Assembly (NCBI GenBank): GCA_002433235.1
Contig: DJHS01000059.1
Span: 1 to 64,000, forward strand
Direction: 5' to 3'
DNA length: 64,000 nt
Source of the DNA: UBA6614 sp002433235
Lineage (GTDB): Bacteria > Verrucomicrobiota > Verrucomicrobiia > Limisphaerales > UBA1100
The notes beneath the pieces were generated by a model that did no database searches, was not told where the DNA came from, and worked only from the letters and a program-made list of their open reading frames with translations. Below are positions 45,994 to 52,621 of the stretch, piece by piece (position 1 is the first letter of the stretch; each line of letters starts with the position of its first letter). The translations under genes and the position numbers were made by a program.

Positions 45994-46596
45994 CTACAGG
46001 TGCTTTTCCATTTCTGCCATTAAATCGTTGTATTCCTCCAAGGCGGGAAATTGTGGAAACTCGGTTTTCACGTTGTCCGGTGCGCGGAAAAGGATCCCGT
46101 GGTCAGCCTCCGCAAGCATGGTGGTATCATTGTAGGAATCTCCAGCGGAAATAATCGTGTAATTCAACGACTTCAACGCGATGACTGACTCCCGTTTCTG
46201 GTCTGGCTGGCGCAGGTGATAGTCCACCACGCGGCCTTCCGCCACCTCCAAATGGTTGCAGAACAAGGTCGGCCAGCCCAGTTGCCGCATCAACGGCTCG
46301 GCAAACTGCAGAAACGTATCAGACAAAATGATCACCTGCGTGCGTGCCCGCAAGCCGTCCAGAAACTCCCTTGCGCCCGGCAAAGGCGACAGACCACCAA
46401 TGACCGTTTGGATATCCGCCAGCTTCAGATCATGCTCATCCAAAATATTGAGCCGGTAACGCATGAGCACGTCATAATCCGGCTCATCGCGCGTCGTGCG
46501 GCGCAGCGCCTCAATGCCCGTGGATTCCGCAACCGCAATCCATATCTCAGGTATCAGAACCCCCTCGAGATCCAGCGTGACGACAGTTTGTTTCAC
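45994..46596 (-). CDS. thrH: ThrH: phosphoserine phosphatase / homoserine phosphotransferase
   Basis: A GTG start gives a 200-residue HAD protein strongly resembling Pseudomonas ThrH: TLDLEGVLIPEIWIAVAE (nucleophile DLEG), TTRDEPDYDVLMRYRLNILD, VIILSDTFLQFAEPLMRQLG, and SAGDSYNDTTMLAEA, the HAD aspartate motif. ThrH moves phosphate from phosphoserine to homoserine and so links serine and threonine synthesis. A small membrane-peptide gene lies 28 bp upstream on the same strand. Confidence 0.94.
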   Translation of the reverse strand: MKQTVVTLDLEGVLIPEIWIAVAESTGIEALRRTTRDEPDYDVLMRYRLNILDEHDLKLADIQTVIGGLSPLPGAREFLDGLRARTQVIILSDTFLQFAEPLMRQLGWPTLFCNHLEVAEGRVVDYHLRQPDQKRESVIALKSLNYTIISAGDSYNDTTMLAEADHGILFRAPDNVKTEFPQFPALEEYNDLMAEMEKHL

Positions 46597-46624
46597 GCGC
46601 GCTTGATACCGCGCCCGCCGCCCA

Positions 46625-46759
46625 TCAGTCCAACAGAAACATCTCCGCGAAATACCAACCCAACGCCATCAGCGTCAGCCCGGTCACCACCCACAACACT
46701 TTGTCCAACGCCCCGGCACGCAAATGCGCCGGGTGATTCTCTTTAATGCTACTCTTCAT
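46625..46759 (-). CDS. Small single-helix membrane protein
   Basis: Starting at ATG 46757-46759 this encodes 44 residues: a charged N-terminus (MKSSIKENHPAHLRAGALDK) and one membrane helix (VLWVVTGLTLMALGWYFAEM) at the C-terminus. No family is recognised and the ribosome-binding site is weak. It is 28 bp ahead of thrH on the same strand, so it may be co-transcribed. The hydrophobic helix and clean layout make a real gene likely but not certain. Confidence 0.5.
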   Translation of the reverse strand: MKSSIKENHPAHLRAGALDKVLWVVTGLTLMALGWYFAEMFLLD

Positions 46760-46882
46760 CAATTGAGTCGCGTGGTTAGACGGCAATCTCTCGGAAATGC
46801 TCACATTTAAATGCCACCATCGCATGTCATAAAAAGGCCGACCCGAAAGTCAGCTTTGGATTGGAAAATCCCCCGGGAGGTT

Positions 46883-46927
46883 GGGCGGCGGCAGAGCCGT
46901 CTGGCCGAGCACGGCCCACCGCCGCCC
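46883..46927. repeat. GC-rich 9 bp hairpin downstream of the first glnK
   Basis: GGGCGGCGG (46883-46891) pairs perfectly with CCGCCGCCC (46919-46927); the 27-base loop holds smaller GGCC-type pairs. It starts 26 bp beyond the glnK stop. With no T tract it may protect the mRNA end more than terminate. Confidence 0.55.
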
Positions 46928-46952
46928 GTCTCCCTATCTGCTTTGGGTAAAG

Positions 46953-47291
46953 CTAGACCGCTTCCTCGCCCTTTTCATCGGTGCGAATCCGGATGGCCTC
47001 CTCGACCGGCAGGATAAACACCTTGCCGTCACCAATCTTGCCAGTCTTGGCTGCTTCGCAGATAGCCTTGGAGGCTTCCTCCACCTGACCATCGGCCACC
47101 ACAACCTCCAGCTTGATCTTCGGCAGGAAGTCCACCGTGTATTCACTGCCGCGGTACACCTCCGTGTGACCCTTCTGACGGCCGAAGCCCTTGACCTCCG
47201 TTACCGTCATCCCGGCCAAGCCGACCTCCGACAACGCATCCTTCACCTCGTCGAGCTTGAAGGGCTTAATGATTGCCTCGATTTTTTTCAT
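46953..47291 (-). CDS. glnK: Nitrogen regulatory PII protein (first copy)
   Basis: This 112-residue protein is a canonical PII: MKKIEAIIKPFKLDEVKDAL, the T-loop GHTEVYRGSEYTVDF with Tyr51 (uridylylation site), and IGDGKVFILPVEEAIRIRT. PII trimers bind ATP/ADP and 2-oxoglutarate and gate Amt channels. It follows the first amt gene by 30 bp, the conserved amt-glnK linkage, so its main partner is probably that Amt. A second PII lies at 51851-52189. Confidence 0.97.
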   Translation of the reverse strand: MKKIEAIIKPFKLDEVKDALSEVGLAGMTVTEVKGFGRQKGHTEVYRGSEYTVDFLPKIKLEVVVADGQVEEASKAICEAAKTGKIGDGKVFILPVEEAIRIRTDEKGEEAV

Positions 47292-47321
47292 CGTAGAATC
47301 CTTTCGATTTCAGTTGTCGGT

Positions 47322-48908
47322 TTAGTTTTCAGATTTCACCGTGAAGTCCGGGTAAGCCTCCTGACCGTGCTCGGCCAAGTCCAGACCCTCGATCTCCTCT
47401 TCCTCGCTCACGCGAACACCCATAATCACCTTCAACGCGCCAAAGACAACCAGTGAGAAGATAAACGCAGCAGCAGCAACCAAGAGGATACCCTTGATCT
47501 GCACGCCCAGCTCCACACCCGATCCTTCCACTTGGAAGAAATAGGCTGCGAGGATACCCCAGATACCACACGTACCGTGAACGGAAATGGCACCCACGGG
47601 ATCATCGATTTTAGCCTTATCCAAAGCGATCACTGAAAAGACCACAATGACACCAGCAATTAAGCCAATGACGACCGCTCCTTTGGCAGTCACGATATCA
47701 GCGTTTGCCGTAATTCCGACAAGACCGGCCAATGCACCATTGAGCGCCATTGAAAGATCCGGCTTTGAAAATACAATCCATGAAACCAATGCTGCAGAAA
47801 CCACGCCGGCAGCAGCAGCCAAGGAAGTTGTGGTGAAAACCAAACCTAATGGGCCCGGGGCTGCACTCAAAACAGAACCACCGTTAAACCCGTACCAACC
47901 AAACCACAAAAGGAAGACGCCAACGGCAGCGAATGGCATGTTATGACCGGGAATCGGTTTCACATTGCCATCTGAGTCGTACTTACCCTTGCGTGGCCCA
48001 AGAATGATAACACAAGCTAACGCAGCAAAACCGCCGAATGCGTGAACAACGGCTGAACCGGCAAAATCCTTGAAACCCCAACCATCAAGAACACCGCCGC
48101 CCCAATGCCACGAACCGACAATGGGATAAGCAATGCCGACTAACAGAGTCGCAAAGATCATGAACGTGGAGAGTTTCACACGTTCAGCCACTGCGCCCGA
48201 TACAATTGTAGCTGCTGTAGCCGCAAACATAGCTTGGAAAATAAAGTCACCGAATCCAGTCATGCAAAGGACAGCGCCAGGGCCATACGAAAAATCGGTG
48301 CCACCGTCGTTCAGATCACCAATGGGAGCACCAAAAGAAAGCCAATTTTCAACTGTGTTCCAATCCCCAAGAGGATAATGCGTGTTAAATCCGAATAACG
48401 CGTAAGTAATAAGGCCCGCGGAAATGATGAATGCATTCTTAAACAGAATATTAACCGTATTCTTTGATCGCGTTAAACCAACCTCCAATGCAGAGAACCC
48501 GAGGTGCATAATAAAAACGAGCGCAGCCGCGATAACCGTCCAAAGCATTGATACATTGAAGAAATCAAAGGCGTACTCATATTTGGTAGTCACACCCCCC
48601 GAAAGGCCGACATAACTCTGCAATATATCAGCATCACCATCTTCATCATCGGTAAATCCGGATTCCAATGTGATCCCATTCTCTACAGCATATTCCAGAG
48701 TCCCGATCTTTTTCTCAATACCTTCCTTATTCCCTTCCCCTGCTTTCGCCAATTCAGCCTTTAACTCGGCCAAGTTAGCTTGAACGTCATAAGGAGGTGC
48801 CTTAGTCGAATTATCATTCTCTGCTGCATACGCCCCGGGAGCCAGCATTCCAACCGCCATAAATGCTGCAAGCAGCAGGCGGCTGATCCATGGTTTAGTC
48901 TTTTTCAT
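47322..48908 (-). CDS. amt: Ammonium transporter (first copy)
   Basis: This 528-residue protein has a signal peptide (SRLLLAAFMAVGMLAPGAYA), a roughly 100-residue outer segment (DVQANLAELKAELAKAG looks coiled-coil), then 11-12 membrane helices. Pore histidines are in SAVVHAFGGFAALAC and GAISVHGTCGIWG; GWYGFNGGS is also typical. It moves ammonium across the inner membrane, gated by PII. The HAFGG pore variant differs from the AmtB-like second copy (VVHINAG). The gene is more AT-rich than its surroundings. A sigma-54-like site lies about 70 bp upstream. Confidence 0.96.
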   Translation of the reverse strand: MKKTKPWISRLLLAAFMAVGMLAPGAYAAENDNSTKAPPYDVQANLAELKAELAKAGEGNKEGIEKKIGTLEYAVENGITLESGFTDDEDGDADILQSYVGLSGGVTTKYEYAFDFFNVSMLWTVIAAALVFIMHLGFSALEVGLTRSKNTVNILFKNAFIISAGLITYALFGFNTHYPLGDWNTVENWLSFGAPIGDLNDGGTDFSYGPGAVLCMTGFGDFIFQAMFAATAATIVSGAVAERVKLSTFMIFATLLVGIAYPIVGSWHWGGGVLDGWGFKDFAGSAVVHAFGGFAALACVIILGPRKGKYDSDGNVKPIPGHNMPFAAVGVFLLWFGWYGFNGGSVLSAAPGPLGLVFTTTSLAAAAGVVSAALVSWIVFSKPDLSMALNGALAGLVGITANADIVTAKGAVVIGLIAGVIVVFSVIALDKAKIDDPVGAISVHGTCGIWGILAAYFFQVEGSGVELGVQIKGILLVAAAAFIFSLVVFGALKVIMGVRVSEEEEIEGLDLAEHGQEAYPDFTVKSEN

Positions 48909-48980
48909 TTTTCTTTCGGTTTACGTTGGATGTCCAATGGGTGTTCATTGGAACAACCCATAATATGTCAGCCCGGCTTA

Positions 48981-48996
48981 AGCCGTTTGCGTGCCA
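48981..48996 (-). promoter_or_regulatory. Sigma-54-type -24/-12 promoter for amt-glnK (first copies)
   Basis: Read on the minus strand, TGGCACGCAAACGGCT has the full -24 box TGGCACG and GG-N10-GC spacing; the -12 box keeps GC but not the TT. It would start transcription near 48970, about 60 bases ahead of amt. RpoN/NtrC control of amt-glnK is well established elsewhere. Confidence 0.6.
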
Positions 48997-49216
48997 AAGA
49001 TTCATGAATAGGTTTGGATTTATTTGTGTTATCCATGAATGTATTTCATGTGATTCAATTAACACCATAGGACTTTAGCTAAACGAACACCCAAATGAAT
49101 CTCACCAGCAGATATCCCGCACTTGAAGCGGAGGGACCGGTTTGAATTCCATGTAAACGATGAATGGATTTTGCAGGTGTGGGTAAATATCGACAGGCTA
49201 CAACAGAGATGGACAC

Positions 49217-49244
49217 AAAAAAACGGGGCCATATGGCCCCGTTT
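49217..49244 (-). terminator. Rho-independent terminator after glnII
   Basis: On the minus strand AAACGGGGCC and GGCCCCGTTT form a perfect 10 bp stem around ATAT and run into seven Ts (49223-49217), 26 bp past the glnII stop. It separates the upstream glnK-amt-glnII transcript from the downstream amt-glnK unit. Confidence 0.95.
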
Positions 49245-49270
49245 GTTGATTGTCTGATTGTCCGTTTCGC

Positions 49271-50287
49271 CTAGGCGAGTGCTTCCTTGGTGGTCTTGAT
49301 GATGGCCGCGGCGATCTTGTAGGGGTCGCCGTTGGAAGCAGGGCGGCGATCTTCCAGCCGGCCCTTGTAGCTGTTCTGGACCGTGGCTACCGGGATGCGG
49401 ATGGACGCGCCGCGATCGCTCACGCCGTAGCTGAACTTGTCGATGGACTGCGTCTCGTGCAGGCCGGTCAAGCGCTGGTCATTGTATGCGCCGTACACGC
49501 TGATGTGACGCTCGATGTTCTTGCCGAATTCCTCGCAGATACCGTTGATCATCTCCTCACCGCCCTGGTCGCGCATGGCGCCGTTGGAGAAGTTAGCGTG
49601 CATGCCGCTGCCGTTCCAGTCGCCCTTCACCGGCTTGGGATGCCAGTCGATCTTGACGCCATATTTCTCGGCCGTGCGCTCGCAGAGGTAGCGCGCCACC
49701 CAGGTCTCGTCACCGGCCTTGGCCGCGCCCTTGGCAAATACCTGGAATTCCCATTGGCCCATCATCACCTCGGCGTTGATGCCCTCCACATTCAAGCCGG
49801 ACTCAAGGCAATAGTGCAAGTGCTCGTCCACAATGTGGCGACCGGCGGTGTTTTGCGCGCCCACGGAGGTGTAATAGGGGCCTTGCGGGCCGGGGAAACC
49901 ATTCTTCGGAAAGCCGAGAGGCAGATTGGTATCCAAATCCCACAGGGTATATTCCTGCTCGAAACCGAACCAGAAATCGTCGTCATCATCGTCGATGGTG
50001 GCGCGGCCATTGCTCTCGTGGGGGGTGCCATCGGCATTGAGCACCTCGGTCATCACCAGCCAGCCGTTGCCGCCAAAGCGGTCGGGATCGGGATAGACCG
50101 CCACGGGCTGCAGGAGGCAATCCGAATCGCTGCCATCGGCCTGCTCGGTGGAGGATCCGTCGAACGACCATTGGGGGGCATCCTCGAGATTGCCGCTGAA
50201 GTCGTCGCGGATCAGGGTCTTGCTGCGCAGGCTCTGTGTGGGCTGGTAGCCGTCGAGCCAGATGTATTCCAACTTGTGTTTGCTCAT
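49271..50287 (-). CDS. glnII: Glutamine synthetase type II (eukaryotic-like)
   Basis: This 338-residue enzyme is GSII and not the 470-residue GSI: LEYIWLDGYQPTQSLRSKT at the N-terminus, QWSFDGSSTEQADGSDSD, FGFEQEYTLWD, the signature KPVKGDWNGSGMHANFS and GVSDRGASIRIP. It makes glutamine from glutamate, ammonium and ATP. It lacks the GSI adenylylation tyrosine loop, so control is probably at transcription. It sits in the middle of two amt/glnK pairs. Confidence 0.96.
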   Translation of the reverse strand: MSKHKLEYIWLDGYQPTQSLRSKTLIRDDFSGNLEDAPQWSFDGSSTEQADGSDSDCLLQPVAVYPDPDRFGGNGWLVMTEVLNADGTPHESNGRATIDDDDDDFWFGFEQEYTLWDLDTNLPLGFPKNGFPGPQGPYYTSVGAQNTAGRHIVDEHLHYCLESGLNVEGINAEVMMGQWEFQVFAKGAAKAGDETWVARYLCERTAEKYGVKIDWHPKPVKGDWNGSGMHANFSNGAMRDQGGEEMINGICEEFGKNIERHISVYGAYNDQRLTGLHETQSIDKFSYGVSDRGASIRIPVATVQNSYKGRLEDRRPASNGDPYKIAAAIIKTTKEALA

Positions 50288-50358
50288 TTGTTTTTTGTTT
50301 CTGTGTTTTCTGTTCTGTAATAGCGGCTTCCGCCAAATTCAATCCACCGGGACGCCAA

Positions 50359-50390
50359 CTGGCTGCGCCGGCACAAGCCAGCGCAGCCAG
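50359..50390. repeat. Long hairpin between second amt and glnII
   Basis: CTGGCTGCGC (50359-50368) pairs perfectly with GCGCAGCCAG (50381-50390); inside, GGC and GCC continue the stem around ACAA after one mismatch. It lies in the 125 bp between the two genes, 23 bp past the amt stop. With no T tract it may attenuate or stabilise the message. Confidence 0.65.
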
Positions 50391-50412
50391 CGACGGGAAT
50401 CATCCCTGTGGG

Positions 50413-51816
50413 TTAGAGCTGGTAACCTTCTTCACCGTGGTCGGTCACGTCAAGCCCTTGTGTCTCCGAATCCTCATCGGATCGGATACCTCCGCAAAGG
50501 CCGCCAGCAATTTTGATGGCGATAAAGGCAACAACAGCACTCCAGATGATGGTAACCAACACACTGACAATCTGGCCGCTAAGCTGGTTTGCGATGATTT
50601 CCTTGCCTTCCGGGGAAAAGGCGAAAACACCCGCCAGCAAGGCACCGACAATCCCTCCAACACCATGAACGCCAAACACATCAAAGCTATCGTCGTAGCC
50701 CAAGGCCTTCTTGAGAGAAGTGGAGGCCCAGTAACAAACGATGCCCGCGGCCACACCAATGGCGATTGAACCCATGGGCCCAACCGTACCTGAGGCGGGC
50801 GTGATGGCCACCAGTCCTGCCACTGCGCCGGTGGCAATGCCCACCGCGGTGGGTTTACCCTTGGTGCCCCACTCGACCAACATCCAAGTGAATGCGGCTG
50901 CGGCAGTGGCGACTTGAGTCACCAATTGAGCCATCGAAGCTTGATGCCCTGCGGTTAATGCGCTGCCGGCATTGAAGCCGAACCAGCCCACCCAAAGGAG
51001 CGAGGCACCAATCAAGACAAATGGAACATTGTGTGGAGGCATGGGAGAATCGGGGTACCCCTTGCGTTTGCCCAAGACAATGCAGGCCACCAGAGCGGCC
51101 ACACCGGCGTTGATGTGCACGACCGTACCACCCGCGAAATCAATCGCATGATGAATCGTTGCCAAATATCCGTGATCTGTGTTCCACACCATGTGCCACA
51201 CGGGGCAGTAAGAGAATGTGAACCAAATCACAAGGAAGACCATGACGGCACTGAACTTCATACGCTCCGCAAAGGCCCCGACAATCAGTGCCGGAGTGAT
51301 GATGGCGAAGGTCATTTGAAAGGTAACAAACAGGGACTCGGGAATGGAAAGACCATTCATCTCCCCGGGTGTTACCCCGGCCAAAAATGCCTTTGAAAAG
51401 TCACCGAAGAATTTTCCATCACCTGAAGTCGCGAATGAATAGCCATAGATAACCCACAACAGGGACATCAAGGCGGTGCAGGCAAAACATTGGACCAACA
51501 CAGACAGAATGTTCTTGCGCCGGGTGAGGCCTCCATAGAACAAGGAAAGGCCCGGGATGGTCATCAGCAATACCAAACTTGTGGCAACAATCATCCAGGA
51601 TGTATCACCGGTGTTTGCATCTCCCTCACTCATGGAAAGCGAACCGTAGTCAAACACTTTCGGACCCGAATCCTCGGATTCGCCATCACCTTCACTCCCA
51701 GCCTCCGCACTTGCGGCTGAGTTGTCAGCCGGCGGAGTGGTCGTATCTTCTTGGGCCAGCATGGGGCTGACGAACAGCGCCAGCAACACGGCCAGAATTG
51801 GAATCAGTTTTTTCAT
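50413..51816 (-). CDS. amtB: Ammonium transporter (second copy, AmtB-like)
   Basis: The ATG at 51814-51816 starts a signal peptide (MKKLIPILAVLLALFVSPMLAQ); an open frame further upstream has no signal. An acidic Ser/Gly/Glu stretch precedes the 11-helix core, which is classical AmtB: LFYGGLTRRKN, GGTVVHINAGVAALVA (first pore histidine), GWFGFNAGSALTA and FGVHGVGGIVG (second histidine). 467 residues. It follows the second glnK by 34 bp. Confidence 0.96.
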   Translation of the reverse strand: MKKLIPILAVLLALFVSPMLAQEDTTTPPADNSAASAEAGSEGDGESEDSGPKVFDYGSLSMSEGDANTGDTSWMIVATSLVLLMTIPGLSLFYGGLTRRKNILSVLVQCFACTALMSLLWVIYGYSFATSGDGKFFGDFSKAFLAGVTPGEMNGLSIPESLFVTFQMTFAIITPALIVGAFAERMKFSAVMVFLVIWFTFSYCPVWHMVWNTDHGYLATIHHAIDFAGGTVVHINAGVAALVACIVLGKRKGYPDSPMPPHNVPFVLIGASLLWVGWFGFNAGSALTAGHQASMAQLVTQVATAAAAFTWMLVEWGTKGKPTAVGIATGAVAGLVAITPASGTVGPMGSIAIGVAAGIVCYWASTSLKKALGYDDSFDVFGVHGVGGIVGALLAGVFAFSPEGKEIIANQLSGQIVSVLVTIIWSAVVAFIAIKIAGGLCGGIRSDEDSETQGLDVTDHGEEGYQL

Positions 51817-51850
51817 TTTAGCAGATAGGTTTTGGGTTTCAGGGTTGGGG

Positions 51851-52189
51851 TTAAACCGCGTCGCCGCCGGTTTCGCCCGTGCGGATGCGGATGGCTTCCT
51901 CGATGGCGCTGACAAAAATCTTGCCGTCACCAATCTTTTCCGTCTTTGCCGATGTGCTGATGGCTTCCGTGGCGGCCTCCACGGATTCGTCAGCCACAAC
52001 GATCTCGATCTTCACCTTGGGCAGGAAATCCACCGTGTACTCACTGCCGCGGTAGATCTCGGTGTGGCCTTTTTGGCGGCCAAACCCTTTCACCTCGGAG
52101 ACAGTCATCCCCTCGATACCCGCCTCTCCCAAGGCGTCTTTGACTTCCTCAAGCTTGAACGGCTTGATGATCGCTTCGATTTTTTTCAT
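51851..52189 (-). CDS. glnK: Nitrogen regulatory PII protein (second copy)
   Basis: From the ATG at 52187-52189 this is a 112-residue PII with MKKIEAIIKPFKLEEVKDAL, T-loop GHTEIYRGSEYTVDF (Tyr51) and IGDGKIFVSAIEEAIRIRT. An open frame upstream to 52315 adds nothing. It differs from the first copy mainly after residue 65, so the two may be matched to different Amt partners. First gene of its transcript, behind a sigma-54-like site. Confidence 0.97.
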   Translation of the reverse strand: MKKIEAIIKPFKLEEVKDALGEAGIEGMTVSEVKGFGRQKGHTEIYRGSEYTVDFLPKVKIEIVVADESVEAATEAISTSAKTEKIGDGKIFVSAIEEAIRIRTGETGGDAV

Positions 52190-52621
52190 TTGGTTTCTCC
52201 CGCCCGCCTTTTCGGCCAATTCAGCCGAGCCAACGGGCAAGCCCAGCCAACAGACCAGCAAACTGGCCCGCCGCCCTAAAGCAGCCATGATGCCAACGGC
52301 ATCCATCATGCTCATGGACTTGAAAAACGACTTAATTAGGTTGGTTTTTTCATTTTTGGCCCAAAATAAAATCCAGCAATCGGGCCATTTCCAGTGTTTT
52401 TATTGACACCCTGTAGATATTTAGACAGGTCAAAATCAGGCATTTCCAAGGAAAAATGATCGATTTCGTGACATTTTTAAGCCGAGACCGACGCTCATTC
52501 CGACACTTGCATTGAACGGCCAAATTATCAAACACAGCGGGCTTTCCCCTGAATAAGTTTGATTCGACAACCTTGGCAGCCATTTCGAGACTCGCGGTTC
52601 CTCGGGGAGGTTGGTGAATCC
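52190..52621. other. Divergent regulatory region between glnK (second copy) and the DUF2723 gene
   Basis: These 432 bp hold a sigma-54-like site for glnK (52280-52295, listed separately) and an imperfect dyad, TTGACACCCTGT (52403-52414) with ACAGGTCAA (52425-52433), placed about 120 bp upstream of that site where an activator could bind. GGGGAGG at 52604-52610 is a good ribosome-binding site for the DUF2723 start at 52622. No other gene is visible. Confidence 0.55.
52280..52295 (-). promoter_or_regulatory. Sigma-54-type -24/-12 promoter for glnK-amt-glnII
   Basis: On the minus strand TGGCATCATGGCTGCT has TGGCA at -24, CTGCT at -12 and the exact GG-N10-GC spacing. It would start transcription near 52268, about 80 bases before glnK. 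Confidence 0.55.

Larger units (their letters stand above)
48909..49270. other. AT-rich intergenic region between glnII and amt
   Basis: These 362 bp hold the glnII terminator (49217-49244) and a sigma-54-like promoter for amt (48981-48996), both listed separately. Between them (49000-49215) the DNA is AT-rich and I see no open frame or RNA gene; it could carry activator sites for the sigma-54 promoter. Confidence 0.6.

Noticed and set aside
46883..46927. GC hairpin after glnK as a Rho-independent terminator
   Set aside because: No run of Ts on the transcript side; kept only as a hairpin.
49250..50320. 356-codon plus-strand open frame
   Set aside because: Exact antisense of glnII, whose motifs are unambiguous.
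50332..50345. Sigma-54 promoter directly ahead of glnII
   Set aside because: GG-N10-GC spacing fits, but both boxes match poorly beyond the core, so it is mentioned and not listed.
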